A stretch of 64,000 nt of DNA from assembly GCF_003026365.1 (NCBI RefSeq), contig NZ_PYOM01000009.1, forward strand, positions 62,001 to 126,000, given 5' to 3'. Both the position numbers and the translations under genes were made by a program. Origin of the DNA: Photobacterium angustum (GTDB lineage: Bacteria; Pseudomonadota; Gammaproteobacteria; Enterobacterales; Vibrionaceae). The notes below the pieces were generated by a model. The model ran no database searches and had not been told where the DNA came from. It saw only the letters and a list, made by a program, of their open reading frames with translations. Below are positions 19,772 to 29,882 of the stretch, one piece after another (the stretch's first letter is position 1; each line of letters begins with the position of its first letter).

Positions 19772-21313
19772 TTATTTCAGATTGTATAGCACCTGACCAG
19801 ACATCTCTGAAGGGATTTCCATATCTGTTAGTGAAAGCATCGTTGGCGCAAGATCTGACAGCTTACCACCTGACTTAAGTTCTAAGTCTTTGCTACCTAC
19901 GTAGATAAGTGGCACTGGTAGATTCGTGTGTGCTGTGTGGATACCACCTGTTGATGGGTCAACCATCATTTCAGCATTACCGTGGTCGGCAGTGATCAGC
20001 AACTGACCGTCCATTTCTTTAATCGCTGCAACGACTTTACCTAGACAAGTATCTAGTGCTTCACACGCTTTCACTGCTGCGTCGTAAACTCCAGTATGGC
20101 CAACCATATCACCGTTAGGGTAGTTACAGATGATCATATCGAACTCACCACCTTTGATTGCAGCAACAAGCTTATCAGTTAGCTCTGGTGCACTCATTTC
20201 AGGTTGAAGATCGTAAGTGGCTACTTTTGGTGAAGCAACAAGTTGACGTGATTCACCATCAAACTCATCTTCTTTACCGCCATTGAAGAAGAAGGTTACG
20301 TGCGCGTATTTTTCTGTTTCAGAAATACGTAGCTGTTTTTTGCCTTTCTTCGATAGCCATTCGCCTAATGTATTGTCTAGGCTTGCTGGTTTGAATGCTG
20401 TTGTTAGCTCAATATCTGCTGCATATTGTGTTAGCATTACAAAGTCAGATAATTGTGGGAATTGTGCACGCGCAAAATCGGTGAAACCTGGCTCAAATGC
20501 ACGTGTGATTTCACGCGCACGGTCAGCACGGTAGTTCATGAAAATAACGCTATCGCCATCTGCCACGATTGCTGCTTCTTGACCTTCTGCACGTACTTCA
20601 GTCGCTTGTACAAATTCGTCATTTTCATCACGCTCGTAAGCCGCAGCTAGACCGTCAACAGCATTAGCGACGGTGAACTCAGCTTTAGCGGCAGTGATAA
20701 GATCGTAAGCTTTTTCAACGCGATCCCAGTTATTATCGCGATCCATTGCGTAGTAACGACCAATCAGTGATGCGGTACGTCCTTTACCTAGCTTGGCAAA
20801 TAGTTCATTAAAATGAACCAGTGAATTCTTAGCGCTACGAGGTGGTGTATCACGACCATCTAGGAATGCGTGCAGGTAGATCTTCTCTGCGCCACGTTTT
20901 GCTGCCATCTCAATTGCTGCAGCAATGTGATCTTCGTGGCTGTGTACGCCACCTGGAGATAGAAGACCTAAAATATGAACCGCTTTACCTGCGTTTACTG
21001 CTTTGTCGATAGCCGTTACAAGTGCTTCATTTTCGAAAAACTCACCATCGCTGATCGCTTTAGTAATACGAGTAAGATCTTGGTATACCACACGGCCTGC
21101 ACCGATATTAGTATGACCTACTTCAGAGTTACCCATTTGACCGTCAGGTAGACCAACATCAATACCAGAAGCTGAAATTAGTGTGTTAGGATTTTGAGCA
21201 AGCAGCCCATCCATTACTGGCGTTTGAGCGTTAGCAATTGCGTTATCCGCATTGTCTTCGCGGTAGCCCCAACCATCTAAAATAACAAGTGCAAGTGGTT
21301 TCTTCGCAGACAT
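19772..21313 (-). CDS. gpmI: 2,3-bisphosphoglycerate-independent phosphoglycerate mutase
   Basis: This manganese-dependent glycolytic enzyme interconverts 3- and 2-phosphoglycerate. The 513 residues show the alkaline-phosphatase-like metal site [11 protein letters not shown] at the N-terminus and the phosphoserine region [16 protein letters not shown] around residue 62. They also contain FLDGRDTPP and the second metal site [11 protein letters not shown] near the C-terminus. The ribosome-binding sequence GAGGG precedes the ATG. It is first in the gpmI-envC operon. Confidence 0.97.
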   Translation of the reverse strand: MSAKKPLALVILDGWGYREDNADNAIANAQTPVMDGLLAQNPNTLISASGIDVGLPDGQMGNSEVGHTNIGAGRVVYQDLTRITKAISDGEFFENEALVTAIDKAVNAGKAVHILGLLSPGGVHSHEDHIAAAIEMAAKRGAEKIYLHAFLDGRDTPPRSAKNSLVHFNELFAKLGKGRTASLIGRYYAMDRDNNWDRVEKAYDLITAAKAEFTVANAVDGLAAAYERDENDEFVQATEVRAEGQEAAIVADGDSVIFMNYRADRAREITRAFEPGFTDFARAQFPQLSDFVMLTQYAADIELTTAFKPASLDNTLGEWLSKKGKKQLRISETEKYAHVTFFFNGGKEDEFDGESRQLVASPKVATYDLQPEMSAPELTDKLVAAIKGGEFDMIICNYPNGDMVGHTGVYDAAVKACEALDTCLGKVVAAIKEMDGQLLITADHGNAEMMVDPSTGGIHTAHTNLPVPLIYVGSKDLELKSGGKLSDLAPTMLSLTDMEIPSEMSGQVLYNLK

Positions 21314-21732
21314 GTTCTGTCCCTCTTCGAATAAATGAAAATCTATATCAATTGCCTTAACTGCTTAATGTGAAAGCACTTTTAAGGTAATTGTAATATC
21401 CATTAATGTAATTTTACTACAGAAAGTATTGAAAGCAGTAGGAGAAGTTCAAACTTACTGTCGAGCGTATTGTGACCTATTCGACAAAATATATGCATTT
21501 ATTGTCTTGAGTGTAAGCCCTAGATCACAGTTTTTCTCTATTTCATTAATAGGTAAGTGCGAGATTCGCTTTTATACTGGGTGGTGCGCATAACTTATTA
21601 ATACCAACAAGTGAGTTAAAGCGCGGAATGAATACCTGTTGCTGTACATGATAGGTAACAACGGTATACTCAAAACCTTTAAAAATCCCGTTAATCTTGG
21701 CTGTCATTTAGCCATGAAACAGAGCGAAGCAA
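21314..21732. other. Intergenic region between divergent gpmI and rhodanese gene
   Basis: These 419 bases hold no convincing gene. An imperfect inverted repeat lies at about 21351-21388 (TTGCCTTAA with TTTAAGGTAA, around a GCTT/AAGC stem) in the probable gpmI leader. A bulged stem (TACC-GTTG with CAAC-GGTA) lies at 21633-21666 in the probable leader of the rhodanese gene. I could not place confident promoters. Confidence 0.5.
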
Positions 21733-22173
21733 ATGCAACAATATATTGAATTTTTAACCAGTAACCCTATTTTATCTCTAGTTTGGATCGGTTTAGTTGT
21801 CGCTATCATCGGTTCTATGGTCAAAGAGAAAACTGCAACGTATAAAACAATTGGTATTAACGACGCGACAGCATTAGTCAACCGTGAAGAGGGAGTGTTT
21901 GTTGATATTCGTTCTCGTGACGAATACCGTAAAGGTCATATTGCGGGCTCACTTCACGCTTTACCAAGCCAAATTAAAGAACAAAACACCACAGAGCTTG
22001 AAAAACATAAAACAGCCCCAATCATTGTGGTATGTAAGACAGGTCAAACCGCTCAAACAACCGCAAATGATTTGAGTAAAGCGGGTTTTACCAATGTTAA
22101 CGTACTTAAAGATGGTCTGATTGCTTGGAACGAAGCAAACCTGCCGCTAGTAAAAAGCAAAGGTAAAAAATAA
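21733..22173 (+). CDS. yibN: Membrane-anchored rhodanese-like protein (YibN)
   Basis: This is a single-domain rhodanese with an N-terminal transmembrane helix (residues about 12-29, NPILSLVWIGLVVAIIGSMV). The rhodanese fold runs from about residue 40, with DIRSRDEYRKGHIAGS and the active-site loop VVCKTGQT, whose cysteine would carry persulfide sulfur. The 146 residues and the position just before secB and gpsA match Escherichia coli YibN. Its physiological substrate is unknown. It is probably cotranscribed with secB. Confidence 0.9.
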   Translation: MQQYIEFLTSNPILSLVWIGLVVAIIGSMVKEKTATYKTIGINDATALVNREEGVFVDIRSRDEYRKGHIAGSLHALPSQIKEQNTTELEKHKTAPIIVVCKTGQTAQTTANDLSKAGFTNVNVLKDGLIAWNEANLPLVKSKGKK

Positions 22174-22296
22174 CGCATTGTTTGATGTGCGGTACGCGTA
22201 GTCATACCGCTGTCTATTTATTCAATACAGCCTGTGGTTAGCACTGTGCTGGCGTATTAAGTCTCGTAATAGCGAGCATCAAAAAGGACTCAGGAA

Positions 22297-22758
22297 ATGG
22301 CTGAAGCAGCAAACACAGAAGCACAACAAAACTTTCAAATTCAACGTATCTTCCTAAAAGACGTTTCTTTTGAAGCGCCTAATTCACCTGATATGTTCCA
22401 AAAAGAATGGAACCCAGATGTGAAATTGGATCTTGATACTCAAAGCCGTGAACTAGCTGAAGGTGTGTATGAAGTTGTACTTCGTCTGACTGTTACAGTT
22501 AAGAATGAAGAAGAGAATGCATTCCTTTGTGAAGTTCAGCAGGGCGGTATCTTCTCTGTTGCAGGTATGGAAGCACCACAACTAGCACATTGCCTAGGTG
22601 CATTCTGCCCGAACATCCTATTCCCGTACGCGCGTGAAACAATTTCAAGCTTAGTAGTTAAGGGTACATTCCCACAATTGAACCTAGCACCAGTAAACTT
22701 TGATGCATTGTTCATGAACTACTTACAAAACCAAGCAGAAGCAAACGCTGAAGCTTAA
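22297..22758 (+). CDS. secB: Protein-export chaperone SecB
   Basis: This tetrameric cytosolic chaperone holds preproteins unfolded and delivers them to SecA. The 153-residue frame contains [19 protein letters not shown] near the start and [21 protein letters not shown] near the end, both highly conserved. An AAGGACTCAGG ribosome-binding region precedes the ATG. The gene lies between yibN and gpsA, with only 17 bases to gpsA. A small stem (GCGGTA with TACCGC, 22189-22210) lies in the yibN-secB gap. Confidence 0.97.
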   Translation: MAEAANTEAQQNFQIQRIFLKDVSFEAPNSPDMFQKEWNPDVKLDLDTQSRELAEGVYEVVLRLTVTVKNEEENAFLCEVQQGGIFSVAGMEAPQLAHCLGAFCPNILFPYARETISSLVVKGTFPQLNLAPVNFDALFMNYLQNQAEANAEA

Positions 22759-22775
22759 TAAGCAAAGTAACAATT

Positions 22776-23792
22776 ATGACTAAGAACGCAAATAATACGA
22801 TTTCAATGGCAGTATTAGGTGCTGGCTCTTACGGCACAGCACTTGCTATTGCGTTATCCAGAAATGGTGCCAATGTTATTTTATGGGGCCATGACCCAGA
22901 ACATATTGCACAATTGGAAATTGATCGTGCCAATGAAGCGTTTCTTCCTGGTGTGCACTTTCCAGAATCGTTAATTGTAACGTCAAACTTACAAGATGCT
23001 GTTGAAGGTAGCCGCGATTTACTTGTTGTTGTACCAAGTCATGTATTTGGTCAAGTATTATCACAAGTAAAACCTTTCTTACGCTCAGATTCACGTGTCT
23101 GTTGGGCGACCAAAGGGTTAGAACCAGAAACTGGACGTCTGTTAAAAGATGTCGCAGTAGATGCTTTAGGTAGTGATATTCCACTTGCCGTGTTATCAGG
23201 CCCTACCTTTGCCCAAGAATTGGCTGCGGGTTTACCGACGGCTATTTCTGTTGCATCACCAGATGCGGAGTTTGTTGCTGATCTTCAAGAAAAGATTCAT
23301 TGTGATAAAACCTTTAGAGTTTATAGCAATAATGATTTTACGGGGATGCAACTAGGCGGCGCTGTAAAAAATGTGATTGCGATTGGTGCTGGTATGTCTG
23401 ACGGTATTGGCTTTGGTGCCAATGCACGTACAGCTTTGATCACCCGTGGTCTTGCGGAAATGTGTCGTCTTGGCGCGGCATTAGGTGCACAGCCTGAAAC
23501 CTTTATGGGCATGGCTGGATTGGGTGATTTAGTACTTACATGTACCGATAACCAATCCCGTAACCGTCGTTTTGGTTTAGCGCTAGGTGCCGGTAAAAGT
23601 GTAGAGCAAGCACAGCAGGAAATTGGTCAAGTTGTTGAAGGTTATCGTAATACCAAAGAGGTTTGGCAACTAGCGAAACGTTATGGTGTTGAGATGCCGA
23701 TCTCTGAGCAAATTTATCAAGTACTTTATCAAGGTAAAGATGCTCGTGAGGCTGCTAAAGAATTACTTGCACGCGAGAAAAAATATGAATAA
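22776..23792 (+). CDS. gpsA: Glycerol-3-phosphate dehydrogenase [NAD(P)+]
   Basis: This cytosolic enzyme reduces dihydroxyacetone phosphate to sn-glycerol-3-phosphate for phospholipid synthesis. The N-terminal Rossmann motif is [13 protein letters not shown] (residues 13-25). The C-terminal domain contains the catalytic lysine region [13 protein letters not shown] and [14 protein letters not shown]. At 338 residues it is full length. It closes the yibN-secB-gpsA run and is followed by a strong terminator; cysE comes next but has its own upstream region. Confidence 0.97.
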   Translation: MTKNANNTISMAVLGAGSYGTALAIALSRNGANVILWGHDPEHIAQLEIDRANEAFLPGVHFPESLIVTSNLQDAVEGSRDLLVVVPSHVFGQVLSQVKPFLRSDSRVCWATKGLEPETGRLLKDVAVDALGSDIPLAVLSGPTFAQELAAGLPTAISVASPDAEFVADLQEKIHCDKTFRVYSNNDFTGMQLGGAVKNVIAIGAGMSDGIGFGANARTALITRGLAEMCRLGAALGAQPETFMGMAGLGDLVLTCTDNQSRNRRFGLALGAGKSVEQAQQEIGQVVEGYRNTKEVWQLAKRYGVEMPISEQIYQVLYQGKDAREAAKELLAREKKYE

Positions 23793-23833
23793 CAGTAAGA
23801 TATAAAGGTAACAACCTTATTATCTTCTGTTTC

Positions 23834-23868
23834 AACAACGCGAGCCTTGGCTCGCGTTGTTTTTTTTT
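23834..23868 (+). terminator. Terminator of gpsA
   Basis: AACAACGCGAGCC and GGCTCGCGTTGTT form a long GC-rich stem with a very short loop, followed by eight T. It lies 42 bases after gpsA. Confidence 0.93.
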
Positions 23869-23942
23869 GCAATCAGGTTAAAGTAATACCTGACTAATTA
23901 AGTATAGTTATAAGAAGAATAGATAAGTAAGCAGAGGATGAC

Positions 23943-24764
23943 GTGAAGCAATGTCAACAACACCAACTTTGGCCAGCGATCAAGCAGGAAGCACGAGAGC
24001 AGTCAGAGCATGAACCAATGCTTGCGAGTTTTTATCATGCCACGATTATTAAGCATGATGATCTTGCTGCTGCATTGAGTTATATACTTGCAAATAAATT
24101 GGCGACACCATCGATGCCAGCGATGGCTGTTCGTGAGGTCATCGAAGAAGCGTATGCTAGCGATTGTTCGATAGTTGAATCGGCAGCACGTGATATTTGT
24201 GCTGTTGTTGAACGTGATCCTGCTATTGATATGTATTCTATTCCATTACTTTATCTTAAAGGTTGTCATGCTCTTCAAGGATATCGCGTGGCTAACTGGT
24301 TGTGGAAACAAGATCGAAAAGCCTTAGCGGTTTATCTACAAAACCAAATCTCGGTAGCTTGCCAAGTCGATGTGCATCCTGCGGCAAAAATCGGTCAAGG
24401 GATCATGTTTGATCACGCGACCGGTATTGTGATTGGTGAAACCGCAGTCATTGAAAATGATGTCTCAATCCTTCAGGACGTCACATTAGGTGGTACGGGT
24501 AAAGAGAGTGGTGATCGTCATCCGAAGATCCGTGAAGGGGTAATGATAGGTGCTGGCGCTAAAGTATTAGGCAATATCGAAGTCGGTGAAGGAGCGAAAA
24601 TTGGCTCTTGTTCGGTGGTGTTAACCCCTGTTCCTCCCCATACAACTGTGGCTGGTATTCCAGCTAAAGTCGTTGGGCGACCAAATTCTGATAAACCATC
24701 GATGGATATGGATCAGCAATTTAATGGTAACTCGCAAACGTTTATTGAAGGTGATGGTATTTAG
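23943..24764 (+). CDS. cysE: Serine O-acetyltransferase
   Basis: This enzyme makes O-acetylserine from serine and acetyl-CoA, the committed step of cysteine synthesis, and is usually feedback-inhibited by cysteine. The helical N-terminal domain carries LYLKGCHALQ with the catalytic aspartate and histidine region. Hexapeptide repeats of the left-handed beta helix follow from about residue 145 (DHATGIVIGETAVI, GGTGKESGDRHP). The 273 residues match the family. The start codon is GTG, preceded by GAGGATGAC. It stands alone, with a shared terminator towards trmL. Confidence 0.95.
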   Translation: MKQCQQHQLWPAIKQEAREQSEHEPMLASFYHATIIKHDDLAAALSYILANKLATPSMPAMAVREVIEEAYASDCSIVESAARDICAVVERDPAIDMYSIPLLYLKGCHALQGYRVANWLWKQDRKALAVYLQNQISVACQVDVHPAAKIGQGIMFDHATGIVIGETAVIENDVSILQDVTLGGTGKESGDRHPKIREGVMIGAGAKVLGNIEVGEGAKIGSCSVVLTPVPPHTTVAGIPAKVVGRPNSDKPSMDMDQQFNGNSQTFIEGDGI

Positions 24765-24805
24765 TCATCGTTTATGTTCAATAAAGGACATATTGAATGT
24801 GAAAG

Positions 24806-24831
24806 AAAAGGCGATCATTGATCGCCTTTTT
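24806..24831. terminator. Bidirectional terminator between cysE and trmL
   Basis: AAAAGGCGATCA and TGATCGCCTTTT form a stem with T tracts on both sides. It sits between two convergent genes. Confidence 0.88.
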
Positions 24832-24836
24832 CTGTT

Positions 24837-25301
24837 TTATACTGCGCCGTTAAAATCCATTTGTCGCCATGCTTCAAACGAGATAATCGCAACCGCATTG
24901 GAAAGGTTTAAGCTGCGACTATCGGGTTGCATTGGAATACGTAAGCGTTGTTCAAGGGGGAGGCTGGCAATAAATTCAGCCGGTAGGCCGCGAGTTTCTG
25001 GGCCGAAAAGTAACACATCGCCTTGTTCAAATTTCGCATTAGTGTGGAAATTAGTGGTTTTGGTGGTGCAGGCAAAAATACGACGACCTTCCATTGCTTG
25101 CATGAAGGCTGCAAAGTCTTTATAGCGATGGACATGCGCTAAATCATGATAATCCAACCCAGCACGACGGACTTTCTTTTCATCAAGATCAAACCCTAAA
25201 GGCTCAATTAGGTGCAAGTTCGCGCCACAGTTCGCACTTAGGCGAATAATGTTACCCGTATTGGGGGCAATTTCGGGTTCATACAACGCAATATCAAACA
25301 T
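24837..25301 (-). CDS. trmL: tRNA (cytidine/uridine-34-2'-O)-methyltransferase TrmL
   Basis: This small SPOUT-class enzyme methylates the 2'-hydroxyl of the wobble nucleotide in two tRNA-Leu isoacceptors. The 154 residues contain the opening [17 protein letters not shown], then [10 protein letters not shown] and the C-terminal knot region [15 protein letters not shown]. These are conserved in YibK/TrmL. The gene is single and is divergent from the broken diguanylate cyclase gene. The cysE-trmL adjacency is also seen in Escherichia coli. Confidence 0.95.
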   Translation of the reverse strand: MFDIALYEPEIAPNTGNIIRLSANCGANLHLIEPLGFDLDEKKVRRAGLDYHDLAHVHRYKDFAAFMQAMEGRRIFACTTKTTNFHTNAKFEQGDVLLFGPETRGLPAEFIASLPLEQRLRIPMQPDSRSLNLSNAVAIISFEAWRQMDFNGAV

Positions 25302-25478
25302 AATTCATCGTTTCATTAACAGCTAAAGATAGTGCATTGTGACAAGCACTGCTTTAACAATCAAATACAGAATAATAAAGGTTATTTCTAATAACGATAA
25401 ATTTAATCTTTGTGCTTTTTGTATATTTTTAAGGCATACTTCTCGGCTTTTTATGCCTGCCGTTATTTCATACTGCTT

Positions 25479-27110
25479 ATGAAAAATCTCGCAATACCTG
25501 AGTATAAGTTTTTCTTTGTCCGTTTTACGCTGATATTTTTATTGTTGTTAACGGTTTTTCTATCGATTTTTTACTATAACTCACAATCTGAACTTGAACG
25601 ACGAAAAAGTAATATTCAAGTACAGCAAAAAGCACTGCTGGTTGGTAAAAAAAAATTATATCCAAGTGGTAATAGGCTCAGTAGTACGAGAAACGGCATT
25701 ATTGGCTGATATCGCCAATAACCATGAGATCCACCGTATTACCGGATTGAAAGATGGCATTGAAAAACAGCAGCGAATGGCACGTTTTTCACAAGCGCTG
25801 AAATCGGTGAGTCAACGTAAAGAAATCTATGATCAAATGCGCTATCTCGATTTAGAAGGTAATGAAGTTACTCGGGTTAACTTTAACGACGGGCGTTCAT
25901 TGATAGTGCCTTCTAATGAGTTACAGAAGAAAAAACATCGATACTATTTCCTAGAGGCGGCAAAATTACAACGCAAAGGGATCTATATATCTCCCCTTGA
26001 TTTAAATATCGATCATGGTGAGATTGAAGTGCCTTATAAGCTGATGATCCGTTTATCTGCACCTGTATTTGATAAAGAGGGAAATAAGCAGGGTATTGTT
26101 ATTATTAACTATTTAGCGAAGTATTTGATGGAAGGGCTAGGGTTGTTCAACCTAAATGGGGGGACAAACTATATGTTGGTAAATAGTGATGGCTATTATC
26201 TATATAATAATTTGTATCCAGAAAAAGAGTTTGCCTTTATGTTTGATAATAAAAAGGAGCAAACTATTTATCAGCAGTTCCCTGAATTAGAAGCACAAAT
26301 TCAAGCTATGCAGTCGGGGCAAATCGTTACATCTAAAGGTGTATTAACCATTGAGTCGGTTGGTGCCATTGGACGAATTAACCCTTACTGCTTTCAGGAA
26401 TACCATGTTACTGAAAATAATTCGACTGCTTGGAAACTGATTTCCTTTGTTGCTTTTGATAAGCGTGGCGATTTCATTAAAGCGATCGAACATCATCAAA
26501 CCTTAGTTTATGTCGCAATTATATTGAGTTTCGTTTTATCTTATTGGATTGCACGCTATCAATTAAAAGAACATATTAATAAACAGCGTATTTATACGTT
26601 AGCGCACTACGATAATTTAACGGGACTCTTGAATCGTGCTTCTTTTCTAACACAAGCCAATAAAATTCTGAGTACTAGCGTAAAGTCATCTGCCTTTTGT
26701 ATATTGATTTGGACGACTTTAAGCCGATAAATGATCAATATGGTCATGGCGCTGGAGATAAAGTATTAAAGCATCTCGCTTTAATGATGCGTAAAGTCTT
26801 CGGCTCAAAAGCGTTGCTGGTACGTTTAGGCGGAGATGAATTTGCTGTTTTGCTGAATTCCGCTCAGCATTTAGCGAGTCCTGAATTTTATGCAGCCGCC
26901 TTACAGCAAATGCTAGCTTGTCCGTTTGAAGTTGCAAACAAGGTATTTATTCCTATTCATTCAAGCATTGGTGGTTGCTATTCAGCAGCCAAAGAAATTT
27001 CACTTGATGATTTGATGCACAAAGCTGATATAGCGATGTATCAAGCTAAGCGGCAGGGTAAAAATCAAGTGTATTTCTTTAATGACGTTAACGGGCCAGA
27101 GGCAGAGTAA
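25479..27110 (+). pseudogene. Membrane diguanylate cyclase (GGDEF), interrupted by two frameshifts
   Basis: Three overlapping frames together encode one sensor-type diguanylate cyclase of about 543 residues. The parts are an N-terminal membrane helix (FFFVRFTLIFLLLLTVFLSIF), a periplasmic sensor region, a second helix (YVAIILSFVLSYWIA) and a GGDEF domain with an intact RLGGDEFA active site. The first break is in a run of nine A at 25647-25655; eight A would restore GKKNYIQVV. The second is at TTTT, 26695-26698; five T would restore SAFLYIDLDDFK. Both lie in homopolymers, so sequencing error, a real pseudogene or phase variation all remain possible. The 3' end overlaps the cpxA stop by 23 bases. 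Confidence 0.85.
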
Positions 27111-28467
27111 TGGTAATATTCAATCCGCCAAGGGAGCTATTATTCGCTTGAATTGTTCCTCTATGCTGCCTAATCGCACTTTCTGTAATGGCTAAACCAA
27201 GCCCAGTGCCTCCGCTGTCACGATCTCGTGCGGTGGAGACGCGGTAAAAGGGCCGGAAGATATCATCTAATTCCGCCTCAGGCACACCGTCACCATTGTC
27301 ATCAATAGTGATGGTGAGCAGGTGCTGCTGAGCCGTAAACTGTATTTCAATGATGTCATTACCGTATTTAATCGCGTTACGTATTACGTTTTCTAGTGCG
27401 CTGATCAACAGGTTTGGGTTGCCATTAATCGGCCAATCTTGCAACGTGTTATAACGTAAAGTTTTATGGCATTGTTCAGCTTCAAAGCGAGCATCTTCAA
27501 GCATCTCATACCATAATGTTTGGCTATCAAGCCTTTCATTTTGTTGATGGCTATTGACTTGCATTCTAGATAATTCAAGTAATTCGCTAATCATGGTTTC
27601 TAATCGTTCTGCCTCTGTATCAACTCGAGTTAGTTCACGGCTTTCCCCTTGTTTGCGTTGAGCTAATGCGGTAGCCATCCGTAAACGAGTGAGTGGTGAG
27701 CGCAATTCGTGTGAAATATCTGACAGTAAACGTTGCTGTCCACTGATCATGGTATTTAATGCTCCCACCATTTGATTAAAACTTGCGCCAGCTTTTTTAA
27801 ATTCTCGAGGTCCAGTTTCTAAATTTGGATCGGCGGTAAACTCACCTTGTGCGACACGCTCTGCGGCTTGTTGTAAACGTCTTGCCGGGCGCGTGACCGC
27901 CCAAGCGAGCCAGAGTAAAAAGGGGGTGCTGACTAGCATTGTTACAAGTAGGAGCTTAAACGGTTTATCCAAAATTTGGATGATAAAAGGGGAAGGGCCT
28001 CGCCATACTTGGCCGCTATACATATAAATACCACCCTTCGGTGTATTAATCAGAAAAGGGCCTGCCATCATCCAGCGACCATATAAACGTTGCTTAGGGG
28101 CGCTTGGGTCATCAGCAATAGTAATAAAGTTACGCAGTGCTTTAGTGTGTTTTTGTGGTGAGATAATGTCGCCATCAAGGGTCGTAAAATAAATCTGGAT
28201 ATCATGATTATTTTTACGTTTTGTTAAGCGTTTGATTTTTTGTTCTAGCTGCAGTTTTTTAACTGTTTCGTTTCGTGGAGTGTTGAGTTTTTGGTTAATA
28301 CTTTCCGCAGTATACTCTAAGCGTTTAAGGTGAGGTTCGGGGATCGCTTGTCCTGTTCTAGGGTCGAGTTGAAATAACAAAACAATTGTCACGACGACAA
28401 CAAAAAGGGTAAACCAGAAAATGGCAAAAATACGGCCATAAAGGCTAGTGAGCCCTGGAAATTTCAT
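27088..28467 (-). CDS. cpxA: Envelope stress sensor histidine kinase CpxA
   Basis: This inner-membrane sensor kinase phosphorylates CpxR when periplasmic proteins misfold. The 459 residues show a first membrane segment (about 12-33), a periplasmic domain (34-165), a second segment (about 171-191), a HAMP region, and the H box SHELRSPLTRLR with the phospho-acceptor His253. The ATPase domain follows, with NVIRNAIKYG, DNGDGVP and GTGLGLAI. Its ATG overlaps the cpxR stop by one base, so the two are cotranscribed. The 3' end overlaps the convergent diguanylate cyclase gene. Confidence 0.96.
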   Translation of the reverse strand: MKFPGLTSLYGRIFAIFWFTLFVVVVTIVLLFQLDPRTGQAIPEPHLKRLEYTAESINQKLNTPRNETVKKLQLEQKIKRLTKRKNNHDIQIYFTTLDGDIISPQKHTKALRNFITIADDPSAPKQRLYGRWMMAGPFLINTPKGGIYMYSGQVWRGPSPFIIQILDKPFKLLLVTMLVSTPFLLWLAWAVTRPARRLQQAAERVAQGEFTADPNLETGPREFKKAGASFNQMVGALNTMISGQQRLLSDISHELRSPLTRLRMATALAQRKQGESRELTRVDTEAERLETMISELLELSRMQVNSHQQNERLDSQTLWYEMLEDARFEAEQCHKTLRYNTLQDWPINGNPNLLISALENVIRNAIKYGNDIIEIQFTAQQHLLTITIDDNGDGVPEAELDDIFRPFYRVSTARDRDSGGTGLGLAITESAIRQHRGTIQANNSSLGGLNITITLPLAR

Positions 28468-29165
28468 TATGCTTCCTCAACTAATAAATAACCTTTACCG
28501 CGTAAGGTTTTAATCCTAGGCTTACCATCTAAGCGCTCTGGCAACTTTTTTCTAATATTGGATACATGCATATCAATGGCGCGATCAAAACGAGCTAAAC
28601 GCTTACCAAGTACATCTAAACTCAAAGATTCCTTGGAAATGATTTGACCTGGACGCTGAATAAAATAGCTTAATAAAGCGAGTTCTGTGCCCGTCATTTC
28701 AATTGGAATTTCCTGACAAACCACCTCTTGCCGTCCGGGATAAATCGTAATGTCCTGATAGGTGAGCAGGTCTGATTTTTCAGTGGTTTTTTCGTTAGTG
28801 GCTTGGGTTCGGCGTAATACTGCGCGTATACGCGCTAATAACTCACGGTCGCTAAAGGGTTTAGGTAGGTAATCATCAGCACCGAGTTCAAGACCAAGTA
28901 CACGATCAATTTCATCACCTTTAGCGGTTAACATCATCACAGGTGTCGAATGTGCCTCTCGCAATCGACGCAGCATTTCAGTTCCGTTCATTACTGGCAT
29001 CATGACATCAAGTAAAATCAGATCGATGCTGCTATCTACCTTTTCTAACCCTTGCTGACCATTATTGGCTTCAATTACATTAAAGCCTTCTAGCTCTAAA
29101 ATATCTTTTAATAATGCTGTGAGCTCAATGTCGTCATCGACAAGTAAAATTTTCGCCATGGTCAA
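28467..29165 (-). CDS. cpxR: Envelope stress response regulator CpxR
   Basis: This OmpR-type response regulator activates envelope folding and degradation genes. The receiver domain has the acidic pair at Asp10-Asp11, the phosphorylation site Asp53 in LILLDVMMP, and the conserved lysine in LPKPF near 102. The C-terminal winged helix (about 135-230) contains FDRAIDMHVSNIRKKL and TLRGKGYLL. The product is 232 residues. It is divergent from cpxP across a region with repeated CpxR-type half sites, so autoregulation is expected. Confidence 0.96.
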   Translation of the reverse strand: MTMAKILLVDDDIELTALLKDILELEGFNVIEANNGQQGLEKVDSSIDLILLDVMMPVMNGTEMLRRLREAHSTPVMMLTAKGDEIDRVLGLELGADDYLPKPFSDRELLARIRAVLRRTQATNEKTTEKSDLLTYQDITIYPGRQEVVCQEIPIEMTGTELALLSYFIQRPGQIISKESLSLDVLGKRLARFDRAIDMHVSNIRKKLPERLDGKPRIKTLRGKGYLLVEEA

Positions 29166-29249
29166 ACCTATTCAAAGATAAAGAGAGTGATGAAGTATGA
29201 GCCTAGTATCGCTAATGTAAGCTTCAACGCCAAGTTTCGTTATCATTGC

Positions 29250-29285
29250 TTTACGTAGCTTTACGTTTACTCGACAGCGCTTTAC
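29250..29285. promoter_or_regulatory. CpxR box array between cpxR and cpxP
   Basis: The CpxR consensus is two GTAAA half sites five bases apart. On the minus strand GTAAA-GCTAC-GTAAA occurs exactly (29250-29264, TTTAC repeats on the plus strand). Two further TTTAC half sites stand at 29266-29270 and 29281-29285. The array lies between the divergent cpxRA and cpxP genes, as expected for activation of cpxP and autoregulation of cpxRA. TATGAT at 29297-29302 is a possible cpxP -10 element. Confidence 0.85.
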
Positions 29286-29356
29286 TTGCCAGCCGTTATG
29301 ATTAATACCAAGCAAACGGCATAGCTTGCCGCACCCTAATAGCTGGAGAGATAAGC

Positions 29357-29824
29357 ATGAAGATGTTCAAAAAAACAATGATGATGGCGATTGCAGTACC
29401 AATGGTATTAGGTTCGATGTCAGTAATGGCAGCCCCAGACTCACTCGGTATGAAAGGCCATCATGGTGAGCGTGGCCTGTTTAAACAGCTTGAACTGACT
29501 GATACGCAAAAAGCGGAAATGAAAACCTTACGAGAGAAGGATCGTGAAGCGATGAAAGCGGAGCGACAAGCTAATCGAACTGAAATGCAAACAGATCACA
29601 AAGCACTCGATAAGTTAGTATTGGCAGATAATTTTGATGAGCAAGCGGTGCGTCAATTGGTCGATCGTATGTCAGAGAAACAAGCCGAGCACCGTGTTGA
29701 GCGATTAAAACAGCGCCATCAAATGTTGAATATTTTGACCCCAGAGCAAAAAGAAAAATATGTGGAATTAAAGCAACAGCATGCCGAAAAGCGATTTATG
29801 AAACTTGAGAAAAAAACACACTGA
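29357..29824 (+). CDS. cpxP: CpxP/Spy family periplasmic protein
   Basis: This is a small periplasmic protein that inhibits CpxA and helps remove misfolded proteins. The 155 residues start with a signal peptide (KKTMMMAIAVPMVLGSMSVMA, cleavage near residue 26). A highly charged helical protein follows, with the two family LTxxQ motifs LTDTQK and LTPEQK. It is divergent from cpxRA, with CpxR half sites between them. The ribosome-binding site GGAGAGA precedes the ATG. A terminator follows closely. Confidence 0.92.
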   Translation: MKMFKKTMMMAIAVPMVLGSMSVMAAPDSLGMKGHHGERGLFKQLELTDTQKAEMKTLREKDREAMKAERQANRTEMQTDHKALDKLVLADNFDEQAVRQLVDRMSEKQAEHRVERLKQRHQMLNILTPEQKEKYVELKQQHAEKRFMKLEKKTH

Positions 29825-29851
29825 GTGTTTGAGTAATAAAGACAAAAAAAG

Positions 29852-29882
29852 AAAGCCATAACTTCTGTTGTGGCTTTTTTTT
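29852..29882 (+). terminator. Terminator of cpxP
   Basis: AAAGCCATAAC and GTTGTGGCTTT form an 11-bp stem (one G-U pair) with a four-base loop, followed by a T run. It lies 28 bases after the cpxP stop. Confidence 0.88.

Noticed and set aside
29825..29882. A CpxQ-like small RNA from the cpxP 3' end
   Set aside because: The 3' region before the terminator is very short and lacks a seed that I could recognise; kept only as a remark in the gap finding.
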